From Actinoplanes sp. KI2 (GTDB taxonomy: Bacteria > Actinomycetota > Actinomycetes > Mycobacteriales > Micromonosporaceae): 64,000 bases of DNA. The notes under the pieces were generated by a model, which was given only the letters and a program-made list of their open reading frames with translations, searched no databases and was not told where the DNA came from. The translations under genes were made by a program, and so were the position numbers. Shown in pieces: positions 1 through 9,180 of this stretch (its first letter is position 1; each line of letters begins with the position of its first letter). The stretch covers positions 62,001-126,000 of the forward strand of contig NZ_JAOSZE010000020.1 in NCBI RefSeq assembly GCF_025630775.1, written 5' to 3'.

Positions 1-300
1 CTCGCGCACGGCACGCACACGACCACCTTCCAGCCGCACTACCTGCATCTCCTGGAGGAGGTGCGGGCGAAGTACCCGAACGCGAAGATCTTCGCGATGG
101 AGACCTTCAGCAAGCGGTTCGGGGTGCAGACCCAGGCCGCGGTGCAGGCCCGCGCGGCGGCCGGCGACGCGAACGTCTTCTACGTCAGCACGGAAGGCTG
201 GCTGACCAGCGCCGACTTCACCGACGGCACGCATCCGACCGACGCCGGCCATCGCAAGATCACCGACCGGCTGGCGCCGATCATCGCCGCCAAGATCTGA
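1..300 (+). CDS. SGNH/GDSL-type hydrolase, C-terminal part (5' end outside window)
   Basis: The frame is open from the first base (codon 1 is CTC), so the gene begins upstream and only the last 99 residues are visible. The tail contains DGTHPTDAGH, which matches the last conserved block of SGNH hydrolases, where the Asp and His complete the Ser-Asp-His site. The serine and oxyanion blocks must lie before the window. Such proteins are esterases, lipases or carbohydrate deacylases, often secreted; the substrate cannot be told from this part. It ends 13 bp before the stop of the convergent acyl-CoA dehydrogenase. Confidence 0.8.
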   Translation, partial: LAHGTHTTTFQPHYLHLLEEVRAKYPNAKIFAMETFSKRFGVQTQAAVQARAAAGDANVFYVSTEGWLTSADFTDGTHPTDAGHRKITDRLAPIIAAKI

Positions 301-313
301 CGACCGCCAAGAT

Positions 314-1438
314 CTATAGGCCGTACGTCTTTCCGATGATGTCACGCTGGATCTCGCTCGTGCCGCCGTAGACGGTCGAGACCAGGGCGGCGCGAACGTG
401 GCGTTCCATGTCGTACTCGGTCGCGTAGCCGTAACCGCCCATCATCTGCATGCCGGCCAGCGCCACCTCGCGCGCGACCTCGGTGGTCTTGAGTTTGACC
501 ATCGAGCTCTCCCGGGGCAGCACCCGGGACGGATCGCGATCGACCAATGCGGCGGTGCGATACACCAGTAACTTGCAGCACTCGATCTCGGTGGCCAGGT
601 CGGCGATCCGGTGGCGCAGCGCCTGGAAGCTGCCGATCGGGCGGCCGAACTGGCGCCGGTCGCGCACGTAGGTGAGCACGTCGTCGAAGGCGCGGCGGGC
701 GGTGCCGAGCATCAACGCGGCGAGGATGAGCCGTTCCAGGTTGAGCCCGGCCATCAGCTGCCGCCAGCCCTGCCCGGCGGTGCCGACCACGGCGTCGGCC
801 GGCACCGCGCAGCCAGTGAAGTACAGGTCGTTGACCTCACGGCCGCCCATCGTGTCGATGCCGCTGATCCGCAGCCCGGCCGCGTCGGCCGGCACCAGCA
901 GCATGGTGAGCCCCTCGTGCTCGCCCGGCCCGCCCGACGTGCGCGCGACCAGCAGGATCGCATCGGCGAAGTGCGCGTTCGAGCACCACGTCTTCTGCCC
1001 GTCGATGACGTAACCGCGGCCGTCGGCGGCCTCCGCGCGGCAGGCGAGGGCGGCGACGTCCGAGCCCGCCTCCGGTTCCGACATGGCGATCGCATACGTC
1101 CGGCCGGCCGCGACCCCGCCGAGCACGGCCGCCTTCTGCGCCGGCGAGCCGAAACGCTGGATCGCCCCGGCCACGATCGACGAGGTCGCGAACCCGCCGA
1201 TCGGCGCCATCCCGTACGCGGTGTGCTCCAGGAACAGGCAGGTGTCGACCATCCGCTCGCCGAGCGCCACCTCGAGCCAGCCGAGATCGGCGAGCTTCTG
1301 GTAGAGGGCCTGGTTGTGCGCGTGCCGGCCGCCGTCGGTGAGCTCGTCGCGCCGCTGCCGGGTGCCGGCCTCGCGCTTGCAGAAGTCGGTGACCGCCTCG
1401 GCGAAGGCGCGCTGCTCGTCGGTGAAGTCGAGATACAT
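314..1438 (-). CDS. acyl-CoA dehydrogenase
   Basis: A 374-residue FAD-dependent acyl-CoA dehydrogenase that oxidises an acyl-CoA to the 2-enoyl-CoA. The N-terminal helical domain begins LDFTDEQRAFAEAV. The middle beta domain has AIAMSEPEAGSDVAAL and the C-terminal helices have the RRQFGRPIGSFQALRH flavin-site motif and YGGTSEIQRDIIG. The usual MCAD catalytic Glu (YEGT) is Gly here, so the base may sit elsewhere, as in the isovaleryl-CoA type. I chose the ATG at 1438 because GGAAGGG lies 6 nt upstream; an upstream in-frame start at 1492 would run through the shared operator. It is divergent from the aldehyde dehydrogenase across 75 bp. Confidence 0.94.
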   Translation of the reverse strand: MYLDFTDEQRAFAEAVTDFCKREAGTRQRRDELTDGGRHAHNQALYQKLADLGWLEVALGERMVDTCLFLEHTAYGMAPIGGFATSSIVAGAIQRFGSPAQKAAVLGGVAAGRTYAIAMSEPEAGSDVAALACRAEAADGRGYVIDGQKTWCSNAHFADAILLVARTSGGPGEHEGLTMLLVPADAAGLRISGIDTMGGREVNDLYFTGCAVPADAVVGTAGQGWRQLMAGLNLERLILAALMLGTARRAFDDVLTYVRDRRQFGRPIGSFQALRHRIADLATEIECCKLLVYRTAALVDRDPSRVLPRESSMVKLKTTEVAREVALAGMQMMGGYGYATEYDMERHVRAALVSTVYGGTSEIQRDIIGKTYGL

Positions 1439-1486
1439 GTCAATCCCTTCCGGGGCTGGTACCTGGGATTGACAGCGAACGTAGCA

Positions 1487-1501
1487 TATCAAATATCAAA
1501 T
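1487..1501. promoter_or_regulatory. candidate GntR operator, copy 1 (TATCAAATATCAAAT)
   Basis: An AT-rich 15-mer, a direct repeat of TATCAAA, in the divergent promoter of the acyl-CoA and aldehyde dehydrogenases. It ends two bases before the GGAGGG ribosome site of the latter. The identical 15-mer recurs at 3597-3611 upstream of the gntR-like gene. In DNA this GC-rich, exact sharing between two divergent promoters next to one regulator suggests that regulator's binding site. Binding is inferred. Confidence 0.6.
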
Positions 1502-1513
1502 CTGGAGGGTGTC

Positions 1514-2932
1514 ATGGTCGCCACCACCGAGGTCCGCCTGCAAGCTCCTCTCGCCGCCGCCCGCCGCGCCGCCACCTGGTGGGGCGCGCTCGATTTCGAC
1601 GAACGGCGGGCCCGGTTGCTCGCCTGGAAACGCACCGTCGCGGCCCGCTCGGACGAGCTGGCTGCCGTGATCAGCGAGGAGACCGGCAAGCCGGTCGGCG
1701 ACGCGCTGCTCGAGATCATGCTGGCCGTCGAGCATCTCGACTGGGCGGCGAGGAACGCGTCCCGGGTGCTGCGCCGGCGGCGGGTGCGGTCGGGGCTGCT
1801 GGCCGCCGATCAGGGGGCGGCATTGGCGTACCGGCCGCTGGGCGTGATCGGGGTGATCGGGCCGTGGAACTACCCGGTCTACACGCCGATGGGATCCCTC
1901 TCGTACGCGCTGGCGGCGGGAAACGCGGTGGTCTTCAAGCCGAGCGAGCACACGCCGAGGACCGGCCAGTGGCTCGCGGAGGCGTGGAGTTCGGCGGTGG
2001 GTGAGCCGGTGTTGCAGGTGGTCACCGGGGACGGTGCGGTCGGGGCGGCGCTGTGCGCGGCGGGGGTGGACAAGGTGGCGTTCACCGGCTCGGCCGCCAC
2101 CGGGCGCAAGGTGATGGCGGCCTGCGCGCAGACGCTCACCCCGGTGGTGATCGAGGGTGGCGGCAAGGACGCGATGATCGTGGCGGCCGATGCCGACCTC
2201 GACGCGGCGGCCAAGGCGGCGGCGTTCGGCGGGTTCGGCAATGCCGGGCAGACCTGCGCCGGCGTCGAGCGCGTCTATGTCGAGCGGCCGGTCTACCGGG
2301 AGTTCGTCGATCGGCTCTCGGCGATCGCGTCGGCGCTCCCGGAGGACGGCGACCAGCTGCCGTACGGGCGGATGACGGTGCCGTCGCAGGTGGACATCGT
2401 GCGGCGGCACATCGACGACGCGGTGGCCCGGGGCGGCACGGCGGTCGTCGGCGGCCCGGAGGCGGTGCGGCCGCCGTACATCTTCCCGGTGGTGCTCACC
2501 GACGTCCCGGAGGACTCGGCGGCGATGACCGAGGAGACCTTCGGCCCGACGCTGGTGGTCAATCCCGTGGACGACCTCGACGACGCGGTCCGCCGGGCGA
2601 ACGCCACCACGTACGGCCTGGCCGCCTCGATCTTCTCCCGGAACCGGCGCGAGGCGGTTCGGCTCGCCGCGCGCCTGCGCACCGGGGCCGCCTCGGTCAA
2701 CGGCGTGCTCGGCTTCGCGGCGGTGCCGGCCCTGCCGTTCGGCGGCGTGGGCGACTCCGGGTTCGGACGCATCCACGGTCCGGACGGGCTGCGCGAGTTC
2801 AGCCGCGCCCAGTCGGTCACCTGGCAGCGCTTCAAGGCGCCGCTGGACCTGATGAGGCTGGGCCGCGACCAGGCCGTACTGGATCGGGCGGTCAGGGTGT
2901 TCCGCATGCGCCACGCCCGCGGCGCCAAGTGA
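1514..2932 (+). CDS. aldehyde dehydrogenase family protein
   Basis: A 472-residue NAD(P)-dependent aldehyde dehydrogenase that oxidises an aldehyde to the acid. Visible are the cofactor-fold signature GVIGPWNYPVYTPMG, the catalytic Glu region VIEGGGKDAMIV, the catalytic Cys at residue 248 in NAGQTCAGVERV, and the TEETFGPTLVV loop. ATG 1514 has GGAGGG 5 nt upstream; the frame is open further upstream but there it only shadows the dehydrogenase on the other strand. It shares a promoter region with the divergent acyl-CoA dehydrogenase, which suggests joint use in breakdown of one substrate. The last bases meet the convergent gntR gene with a 6-bp gap. Confidence 0.95.
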   Translation: MVATTEVRLQAPLAAARRAATWWGALDFDERRARLLAWKRTVAARSDELAAVISEETGKPVGDALLEIMLAVEHLDWAARNASRVLRRRRVRSGLLAADQGAALAYRPLGVIGVIGPWNYPVYTPMGSLSYALAAGNAVVFKPSEHTPRTGQWLAEAWSSAVGEPVLQVVTGDGAVGAALCAAGVDKVAFTGSAATGRKVMAACAQTLTPVVIEGGGKDAMIVAADADLDAAAKAAAFGGFGNAGQTCAGVERVYVERPVYREFVDRLSAIASALPEDGDQLPYGRMTVPSQVDIVRRHIDDAVARGGTAVVGGPEAVRPPYIFPVVLTDVPEDSAAMTEETFGPTLVVNPVDDLDDAVRRANATTYGLAASIFSRNRREAVRLAARLRTGAASVNGVLGFAAVPALPFGGVGDSGFGRIHGPDGLREFSRAQSVTWQRFKAPLDLMRLGRDQAVLDRAVRVFRMRHARGAK

Positions 2933-2938
2933 TCCGGA

Positions 2939-3586
2939 TCAGGTCCAGATGGCCAGGTCATCCAGGTGCTTGATGAGCAGCGCGGCGCCGTCGGTGAAAT
3001 GGCCGGTCATGATGGTGCGGGCGGCCGCCGGGCTGCGCTGCTCGAACGCGCCCAGCAGCAGTTCGTGGTCCTGCCGCATGCTCGCCCGCCAGGCCTGGTC
3101 GGCGGCGTAGAACCGGGCCGGCGTGTAGCGCGTCGCCGTGTGCAGGAACCAGCTCAGCTTGCGGGCGTCGGCGAGCCGGTTGATGGTGCGGTGGAACTCG
3201 TACTCCAGCCGCTCGATCTCGTCGACCTTCCGGGCCCGCGCGGCGCGCAGCAACGCCGCGTTCGCCACGGTCAGCTCGGACAGCTGCGCGTCGGTGATCC
3301 GCTCGGCGACCCGGGCGGCCAACTCCCCCGCGATGTCGCCCTGCAGCTGGAACAGGTCGGCGATGTCCTGCTTGGCGAGTGGCGCCACCACGTACCCCTT
3401 GCGGGGTTGCAGTTCGACCATGTCCTCGCCGCGCAGGGTCAGCAGCGCCTCGCGCACCGGCGTGATGCTGACGCCGAGCTGGGCGGCGACCTCCTCGAGC
3501 CGGATCCGGGCGCCCGGACGCAGCTCGCCCGACATGATCCGCTCCCGCAGCGCGGTGGCCACCTCGTCGGAAAGCTGAGGTCGCAT
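2939..3586 (-). CDS. GntR family transcriptional regulator, FCD/FadR subfamily
   Basis: 215 residues. The N-terminal winged helix spans about residues 5-70, with GARIRLEEVAAQLGVSITPV and then REALLTL as the recognition helix region. The C-terminal all-helical FCD ligand domain spans about 80-210 and has EFHRTINRLAD. FCD regulators usually bind organic acids or acyl-CoA and repress adjacent catabolic genes. It is divergent from the MpaB-like oxygenase, and the 15-mer at 3597-3611 sits 11 bp before its start. The same 15-mer in the acyl-CoA/aldehyde dehydrogenase promoter makes those genes its likely targets and implies autoregulation. Confidence 0.94.
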   Translation of the reverse strand: MRPQLSDEVATALRERIMSGELRPGARIRLEEVAAQLGVSITPVREALLTLRGEDMVELQPRKGYVVAPLAKQDIADLFQLQGDIAGELAARVAERITDAQLSELTVANAALLRAARARKVDEIERLEYEFHRTINRLADARKLSWFLHTATRYTPARFYAADQAWRASMRQDHELLLGAFEQRSPAAARTIMTGHFTDGAALLIKHLDDLAIWT

Positions 3587-3596
3587 GGGCCGACGG

Positions 3597-3611
3597 TATC
3601 AAATATCAAAT
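3597..3611. promoter_or_regulatory. candidate GntR operator, copy 2 (TATCAAATATCAAAT)
   Basis: Identical to the 15-mer at 1487-1501 and in the same orientation on the plus strand. It lies between the start of the GntR regulator and the divergent oxygenase-like gene, where a bound repressor would cover both promoters. Confidence 0.6.
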
Positions 3612-3652
3612 ACGATGGCCTGATCGCCCCGAGTGAGGGAGTTGATGGGTTG

Positions 3653-4654
3653 ATGTTCGGCCGACACCGCAACCTGCGGCGCATCGCCGCCCTGGACCCG
3701 GCCCGCGACCACCTGGAGATCTACCAGATCTCGGCCGGCCTGGAGTTCCCCTGGGACTACACCCGGGCCCTGGAGTTCGCGCTGTTCCGCACGTACTGCG
3801 TGCCCACGATCTCCCGCCTGCTGGCCGCGACCGGCGAGTTCGAGAAGCGCCCCCAGCAGCGCTACGACGACACGGCGTTGCTGATGGGCGAGATCGCCGC
3901 CCACGGCTACGACTCGCCGCGCGGCCGCGAGGCGCTGCGGGTGGTCAACCGGGCCCACGGCCGCTACGCCATCGCCAACGACGACATGCTCTACGTGCTG
4001 TCCACCTTCGTCTACGACCCGATCGCGTGGCTGGCCCGGTACGGCTGGCGCCCGCTGCACGAGAACGAGCGGCTGGCCGCGTTCCACTACTACCGCGCCG
4101 TCGGCACCCGGATGGGCATCCACGACATCCCGGCGAGTTACGACGAGTTCGCCGCCTTCAAGCGCGCCTACGAAGCCGAGCACTTCGTCTACTCGGACAC
4201 CAACCGCCGGGTGGGCGAGTACACGGTGGGCCTGTTCGCCGCCTGGTTCCCGGCTTTCCTGCGCCCCGCGGTGCGGCTCGGCGTCCGGGGCATGCTCGAC
4301 GAGCCGATGCTGCGCGCCTTCGGCTTCGATCCCGCCCCGGCCTGGGTGGGCAAGGTGGCATCGGGCGGCCTGCACGCCCGCGCCGCCGCCGTACGCCTGC
4401 TGCCCCCGCGCCGCCATTCGGTCCTGGGCGTCTCCAAGCGCAACCGCACCTACCCCGGCTACCCGACCGGCTACCAGCCGGCGGACCTGGGCGCCCCGCG
4501 CCCGGCCCGGACCTCCCGGTGGAGCACCTACGCCGCGCCTGACGACGCCGGGGCGCCACTGCCCGGACCTCCCGGTCGAACACCTACGCCGCGCCTGACG
4601 ACGCCGGGGCGCCACTGCCCGGACCTCCCGGTCGAACACCTACGCCGCGCCTGA
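3653..4654 (+). CDS. MpaB/DUF2236-type oxygenase-like protein
   Basis: A 333-residue protein resembling the MpaB/latex-clearing-protein-like (DUF2236) family, whose members are haem-associated oxygenases of largely unknown substrate. The most telling motif is VNRAHGRY, with the presumed haem-region His at residue 102, followed by FVYDPIAWLARYGWR. ATG 3653 is chosen because the sequence becomes family-like at once; GAGGGA lies about 12 nt upstream, which is long, so a start a few codons earlier is possible. The final ~50 residues are encoded by a 56-bp tandem repeat and are not family sequence. It is divergent from the GntR regulator and probably under its control. Confidence 0.8.
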   Translation: MFGRHRNLRRIAALDPARDHLEIYQISAGLEFPWDYTRALEFALFRTYCVPTISRLLAATGEFEKRPQQRYDDTALLMGEIAAHGYDSPRGREALRVVNRAHGRYAIANDDMLYVLSTFVYDPIAWLARYGWRPLHENERLAAFHYYRAVGTRMGIHDIPASYDEFAAFKRAYEAEHFVYSDTNRRVGEYTVGLFAAWFPAFLRPAVRLGVRGMLDEPMLRAFGFDPAPAWVGKVASGGLHARAAAVRLLPPRRHSVLGVSKRNRTYPGYPTGYQPADLGAPRPARTSRWSTYAAPDDAGAPLPGPPGRTPTPRLTTPGRHCPDLPVEHLRRA

Positions 4655-4661
4655 CGACGCC
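4505..4661. repeat. 56-bp tandem repeat, about 2.8 copies
   Basis: The phrase ACCTCCCGGT recurs at 4511, 4567 and 4623, an exact 56-bp period; copies 2 and 3 are identical and copy 1 differs at about three bases. The array forms the 3' end of the MpaB-like gene. Because 56 is not a multiple of three, each copy is read in a different frame, and the gene stops inside the third copy. Confidence 0.9.
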
Positions 4662-4686
4662 CGGGAGGGTCGCGTCGAGTGACCCG

Positions 4687-4703
4687 GCCGGGCTCGTCCC
4701 GGC
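4687..4703. terminator. short hairpin between convergent genes
   Basis: GCCGGG-CTCGT-CCCGGC followed by TTTA on the plus strand. The 6-bp GC stem lies just after the MpaB-like gene and abuts the stop of the convergent acyl-CoA ligase. Plausible weak terminator for the plus-strand gene. Confidence 0.4.
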
Positions 4704-4704
4704 T

Positions 4705-6546
4705 TTACCGCTCGGAGTAGAGCTGGTCGATGGTGTCCGCGTACCGCTCCTGCACGACCCGCCGCCGGAGTTTGAGCGTCGGGGTCAGTTCGCCGCTCAC
4801 CGGGGACCAGACCGTGGGCAGCACCCGGAAGGTCTTGACCTGCTCGGGCCGGGCCAGGCGGGCGTTGGCGGCGGCCACCGCCTCGCCGATCTCCGCCAGC
4901 ACCGCGGGATCGGAGGAGAGCGAGTCGACCGAGACATCGGTGATGCCGCGGGCGCGGGCCCACATCGGCGCCGCCTCCTCGTCGAGCACGATCAGAGCGG
5001 TCACGTACGGCCGCCGGTCGCCGATCGCGACCGCCTGTGCGATCAGCGGATGCGCCCGGAGCAGGTTCTCGATCTGCGCGGGCGAGATGTTCTTGCCCGC
5101 CGAAGTGATGATCAGTTCCTTCTTGCGGTCGGTGATCGTGAGATACCCGTCCTCGTCGAGCACGCCCACGTCGCCGGTCGCGAGCCAGCCCTCGGCATCC
5201 ACGACCGGCGCGACCTCGCCGTCCGGGCGCAGATAGCCGGCGCAGACCAGCGGCCCGCGGACGAAGATCTCGCCGTCCTCGCCGAGCTTCAGCTCCATGC
5301 CCGGGTTGACCCGGCCCACCGTCCCCGTACGGAAATGGTCGGGGGTGTTGATCGTCGCCGTGCCGGTGGTCTCGGTCATCCCCCAGACCTCGAGGACGTC
5401 GACCCCGATGCCGGCGAGGTAGCGCAGCACCTCCACCGGGATGGGCGCCGCGCCGCTGCCCGCCCACAGCATGTTGTCGAGCCCGAGCCGGGCCCGCAGC
5501 GGCCGCAGCACCAGCGAGTCGACCGCCAGCAACCGCGCGGCCAGGTCGTCGGGGACCTCCTGCTCGGCGGCGCGCAACTCGTAGGCCTGCAGGGCGAGGG
5601 CGCTCGCGTTCTCCACGGCCGCGCGCACCGGCGGGTCGGCCGCGGCGAGCTGGGCCTGCAGGCCGGCGACCATCTTCTCCCAGATGCGCGGCACCCCGAA
5701 GAACGACACCGGCCGCACCGCGACCAGGCCGGCGAGCAGCTGAGCCGGGTCGGGGCAGATCGTCACGTGCCCGGCCCGATAGATCGGGTTGTAGATCCCG
5801 AGCATCCGCTCGGCGATGTGCGCGAGCGGCAGGTACGCGAGCGAGGGCATGTGATCGGGCGTGGGAACCGTCGCCTCGAGCGCCGCGGACTGGTAGATCA
5901 CGTTCGCATGGGTGAGCACGACGCCCTTCGGATCGCCGGTCGTGCCCGACGTGTAGAGCAGGGTCACCGGCTGCGAGGGAACGATCTTTCGCCAGGTCGT
6001 CTCGAACACCGACGGGTCGGCTCGGTGCAGGTCGGCCCCGCGCGCCGCGGCCTCCTCGAGGGAGCCGCCGACGACCAGCACCCGCGGCGGCTCGGCCAGC
6101 GAGTCGAGGATCGGCTTCCACTGGTCGTGGGCTTCCGGCGACTCGAGCACCAGGATCCGGGCGCCGCTGTGCGCGGCGACGTAGCGCAGCTGCTCGGGCG
6201 CCAGCGTCGCGTACACCGTGGAGGGCACCGCGCCCAGGTGGGTCGCGGCCAGGTCGGCGATCCAGTGCTCGGGCCGGCCGGACATCATGATCAGCATCCG
6301 GTCGCCGGAGGTGAGGCCGAGCTCGGCCAGCCCGCGGGCGAGCGCCGCGATCTCGTCGCGCAGCTCACGCCAGGTGCGGGTGATGTCGCTGCCGAGCATG
6401 CTCAGGGCCGGCCGGTCGCCGAAGGTGGTGGCGTTGCGGTGCAGCAAGGCGGGAACGGTCTGGCCCGACGCGATCTCGGCGCATCGCCGCGCTGTGGCCC
6501 TGCCGAAGCCTGGACCATCAGCCGGCGGAGCTACGTTGGTATCCAC
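4705..6546 (-). CDS. long-chain fatty acyl-CoA synthetase (AMP-forming)
   Basis: A 613-residue ANL-superfamily ligase of the FadD15-like long-chain type that activates a fatty acid through an acyl-AMP. Motifs in order are LLYTSGTTGDPKGVVLTH (AMP/phosphate loop, near residue 200), VWGMTETTG, then TGDVG with DGYLTITDRKKE at the hinge and AGKNISP near the catalytic Lys region. The start is GTG 6546 with only a weak ribosome site. It is the last gene of a minus-strand pair behind the tandem TetR regulator. GATTAACTT at 6565-6573 lies 19 bp upstream and recurs in the thiolase promoter. Confidence 0.94.
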   Translation of the reverse strand: MDTNVAPPADGPGFGRATARRCAEIASGQTVPALLHRNATTFGDRPALSMLGSDITRTWRELRDEIAALARGLAELGLTSGDRMLIMMSGRPEHWIADLAATHLGAVPSTVYATLAPEQLRYVAAHSGARILVLESPEAHDQWKPILDSLAEPPRVLVVGGSLEEAAARGADLHRADPSVFETTWRKIVPSQPVTLLYTSGTTGDPKGVVLTHANVIYQSAALEATVPTPDHMPSLAYLPLAHIAERMLGIYNPIYRAGHVTICPDPAQLLAGLVAVRPVSFFGVPRIWEKMVAGLQAQLAAADPPVRAAVENASALALQAYELRAAEQEVPDDLAARLLAVDSLVLRPLRARLGLDNMLWAGSGAAPIPVEVLRYLAGIGVDVLEVWGMTETTGTATINTPDHFRTGTVGRVNPGMELKLGEDGEIFVRGPLVCAGYLRPDGEVAPVVDAEGWLATGDVGVLDEDGYLTITDRKKELIITSAGKNISPAQIENLLRAHPLIAQAVAIGDRRPYVTALIVLDEEAAPMWARARGITDVSVDSLSSDPAVLAEIGEAVAAANARLARPEQVKTFRVLPTVWSPVSGELTPTLKLRRRVVQERYADTIDQLYSER

Positions 6547-6564
6547 CCCGGCAACGTAAACGAC

Positions 6565-6573
6565 GATTAACTT
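6565..6573. promoter_or_regulatory. candidate TetR operator core GATTAACTT (acyl-CoA ligase promoter)
   Basis: This 9-mer occurs upstream of the acyl-CoA synthetase (6565-6573), at the end of the tetR gene (6642-6650, where it reads TTAAGTTAATC on the minus strand), and in the thiolase promoter (7887-7895, reverse complement). An AT-rich word shared by the promoters flanking one regulator suggests its operator; regulation is inferred. Confidence 0.45.
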
Positions 6574-6648
6574 CGTGGGAAGACCTACGCGCTTATGGCG
6601 CGATTTTTCGCATCTCAGGGCTGGCGCGGCGGTAGAAGCGAGATTAAC

Positions 6649-7812
6649 TTAAGCCATCAGGACGCGCCGCATGAGGCGGACCAGATGGTGGTCCATGGCG
6701 GTGCGCCGATCGAATCGCACCCATCGGCCCAGGTCCGTGACCAGGTTCAGCGCGGCGTGGGTCAGCACGCGCGCCTCGGAGGCCACCAGCGCCGGTCGGA
6801 CGGCGAGCAGCAGCCGCACCCACTCCTCCACGTGCAGCCGCTGCGCCTTGCGCAGCTCGTGCCGGTCGGACTCGGGCAGGCTGTTGTTCTCGGCGAGGTA
6901 GACGGAGACGAGGTCACTGCGCTCGAAGGTCAGCTCCACGTACGACTCGATCAATCGGTGCAGCGCGTCCTTGTCGTCCCGCGCGCCCTCCAGCGCGGCC
7001 GCGGTCGCCTCGGCCACCCGGTCGGAGGCCCGGTAGAACGCCGCCGCGAGCAGCTCGGCCTTGCCCGGGAAGTAGCGGTACACACTGGACGCGTTGAGGC
7101 CGGCCCCGCTCGCGATGTCGTCAACGTTGACCGCGTGGTAGCCGAAGTGGCGGAACCGCCGGATCGCCGAGGCCAGCAGGAGCTCGCGGCGATCGGTGAC
7201 CCGGACCACGGCGTAGGGCACGACCGACGGCCGGCCGGCCGGGGTGGGCGGCTCCTCCCGCAGCACCGCGAGCGCGGCCCGGCGGAGCACACCCTCGGCC
7301 CGGCTCCGCGCGATCACCGCCCGGTGGGTGCTCAGGCTGCCGAAGATGCTCAGCACGGCCCGGGCCATCGCGTCGGCGCCCGCGGGGGTCAGGCTCGGCC
7401 GGTCCGCCAGCAGCGGCTCGGCCACCCGGCGCAGCAGCAGCGTGAGGTCGTCGCCGAACTCGAGCCGGTGCTCCGCGGCCAGGTAGCGCCACTCCCACTG
7501 GTAGAGCCCGGCCGTCTTGCGGTGGGTCACGGCGAAGGTGGCGAGCGCGTCGACCGTCGCGGGGATACCCTCGACCTCGGTGGCGGTCAGCGCCGCGTCG
7601 ACCAGACCGCGGGTGGCCGCGACCAGGATCGCGTACTTGCTGCCGAAATGCCGGTAGACCGCGGGGGCGCTGATCCCGACCACGGCCGCGATCTCTTCGA
7701 GGCTGACGCCGTGGTAGCCCCGCTCGCCGAAGAGCTCGGCCGCGACCTGCGCGATCCGGTCCTTGCGATCCTTCGGCCGTCGCCGGCCAACCGTGGGGCT
7801 CTGCACCGGCAC
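6649..7812 (-). CDS. tandem TetR family regulator with two DNA-binding domains
   Basis: 387 residues, about twice a normal TetR. The first helix-turn-helix is near residues 18-62 (GVSLEEIAAVVGISAPAVYR, then HFGSK). A second complete one is near 200-250 (NVDDIASGAGLNASSVYRYF, then PGK). Each is followed by a helical ligand-type region. Two-domain TetR proteins are known in actinobacteria and could bind two half-operators from one chain. It lies between the fatty acyl-CoA ligase and the thiolase, so it most likely represses this beta-oxidation set. The start is GTG 7812. Confidence 0.9.
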   Translation of the reverse strand: MPVQSPTVGRRRPKDRKDRIAQVAAELFGERGYHGVSLEEIAAVVGISAPAVYRHFGSKYAILVAATRGLVDAALTATEVEGIPATVDALATFAVTHRKTAGLYQWEWRYLAAEHRLEFGDDLTLLLRRVAEPLLADRPSLTPAGADAMARAVLSIFGSLSTHRAVIARSRAEGVLRRAALAVLREEPPTPAGRPSVVPYAVVRVTDRRELLLASAIRRFRHFGYHAVNVDDIASGAGLNASSVYRYFPGKAELLAAAFYRASDRVAEATAAALEGARDDKDALHRLIESYVELTFERSDLVSVYLAENNSLPESDRHELRKAQRLHVEEWVRLLLAVRPALVASEARVLTHAALNLVTDLGRWVRFDRRTAMDHHLVRLMRRVLMA

Positions 7813-7860
7813 AGCCTACGCGAGTTAGCCCGGATTCTCTCCTGCCGAATTTCAGCAGCC

Positions 7861-7895
7861 TTGACAACAAGCAGTTATACGTGACTAAGTTAATC
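7861..7895 (+). promoter_or_regulatory. candidate leaderless promoter of thiolase with overlapping operator
   Basis: TTGACA at 7861-7866 is a perfect -35. TAAGTT at 7886-7891 fits a -10 of the TAnnnT type with a 19-bp spacer. Transcription would then start at or next to ATG 7896, and no Shine-Dalgarno sequence exists before it. The 9-mer AAGTTAATC (7887-7895) overlaps the -10, where a repressor would block initiation. Confidence 0.45.
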
Positions 7896-9110
<1,215 letters not shown>

Positions 9111-9180
9111 GCGCAGCGGTGCGGCTACGGCCCGGACCAAAACGGCGGACGAGCGCCGATCCGCGGAGCGGGGGCCGGCA

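Noticed and set aside
611..1513. N-terminal extension of the aldehyde dehydrogenase frame to 773 residues
   Set aside because: It is antisense to the acyl-CoA dehydrogenase and has no family similarity; ATG 1514 with GGAGGG is a clear start.
5050..6570. Long plus-strand open frame opposite the acyl-CoA ligase
   Set aside because: His/Arg/Gly-rich shadow of high-GC coding sequence, with no recognisable domains.
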